64,000 bases of DNA from Loxodes magnus (taxonomy: Eukaryota; Ciliophora; Karyorelictea; Loxodida; Loxodidae): the NCBI GenBank assembly GCA_946699065.1, contig CAMPDV010000088.1, forward strand, positions 496,001 to 560,000, read 5' to 3'. Every line of letters begins with the position of its first letter. The first letter of the stretch is position 1. The notes below the pieces were generated by a model. The model searched no databases and was not told the DNA's origin. It saw nothing but the letters and a program-made list of their open reading frames with translations. This document shows positions 63,361-64,000 of the stretch, in pieces. The position numbers and the translations under genes are program-made.

Positions 63361-64000
63361 TATAAAAGTTTCTGCTTAGCTTTATTAAGATACAAATTAA
63401 ATTTTGGGTTATAGTAACTTGAGCATTCATTTATGAAATTGAAAATTCTATTAATCCATCTGCAAACCACATACTAAAATTTTTTTCGAGTAAATAGTAA
63501 ATCAATTTTTTTAATTTTCACCCAATTATCTAAAAAAATATCATAAAATAAAATTGCAAGAACAGGATCATGTCTACATCTATGTAAAAATTCTTTATTA
63601 ATTTTGATTTTTCTTTTAAGATTGACATCAATAATAAACTTACCATCATTATTACCAAAGTGTGTTTCTAAGAAAGAATTAAGTTTAATGTTAGTCTTAG
63701 TTTTACTAAATGACCATAAAATAACCTCCCTGATATAGTATTTAATATTTTCTTTACATAATAAGAGCAGTTATTTGTTGCTTTTATGTGATCTTCTATG
63801 ATGTAAATAAATAATCCATAAAATAGTTCAAATTTGTTTGTTTGCTTAATGTTTATTAATAAACATAGATTAGATGCAAAATATTTCGATCTTAAATATA
63901 TTTATATAAGCATTAATTTATTGAATTGTCATATATTCTTGTAAAAGATTTAGTAAAACAATAGGACGTCAATAGCGTAAAATACTCTTACTTCCCTATC
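63361..64000. other. A+T-rich end of window
   Basis: The frame from 62530 remains open but composition drops to random A+T. No reverse transcriptase motif seen. Confidence 0.4.

Overview
The window looks like nuclear DNA of a ciliate that has given all three standard stop codons a sense meaning. Every recognisable gene stays open only if TAA and TAG are read as Gln and internal TGA as Trp; several of the same genes end at a TGA just past the last domain. This fits the karyorelict code (Loxodes, Parduczia) and resembles the heterotrich Condylostoma. Long AT-rich spacers, many retroposon relics and a 20-nt intron suggest a large karyorelict-type genome, but the species cannot be named from sequence alone. 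All coding calls below use this code. Because almost no stops remain, an open frame is not evidence of a gene; I relied on domains, composition and natural ends.

Layout: 1-5.4 kb holds decayed protein-kinase-like pieces. 5.4-7.7 kb is a TRIM-like RING/B-box/coiled-coil/kelch gene whose 3' end runs into a retroposon. 7.5-13 kb has gag-like retroposon ORFs on the minus strand and two candidate structured RNAs. 13-15 kb is an LRR/coiled-coil gene with frame breaks. 18.0-20.6 kb is the outstanding locus: a RING gene whose last third is cut by about 78 introns of about 21 nt into exons of exactly three nucleotides. 21.6-25.1 kb is SINE-like and gag-like repeats. 25.4-32.6 kb holds three genes, the largest a 1342-residue receptor with two ligand-binding domains and 8-9 membrane segments. 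34.3-40.6 kb has two genes starting with an acylation motif (MGCC, MGCF), the second a WWE-WWE-PARP. 44.2-47.8 kb is a kelch/ephrin-receptor-like membrane protein, followed by an uncharacterised open frame. 53-56.7 kb (minus) is a CSC1/TMEM63-like membrane protein carrying four Notch-type LNR modules. 57-64 kb is again retroposons, including an 11-bp satellite inside an ORF and two head-to-head gag genes.

How the genes relate: the large receptors (28.6, 44.2 and 56.7 kb) share an architecture of sensory ectodomain plus several membrane passes, and the RING and PARP genes are intracellular protein modifiers. No operon or pathway is evident. The repeats fall into families that seem to be LINE/SINE partners, with 3' hairpins and short microsatellite tails.
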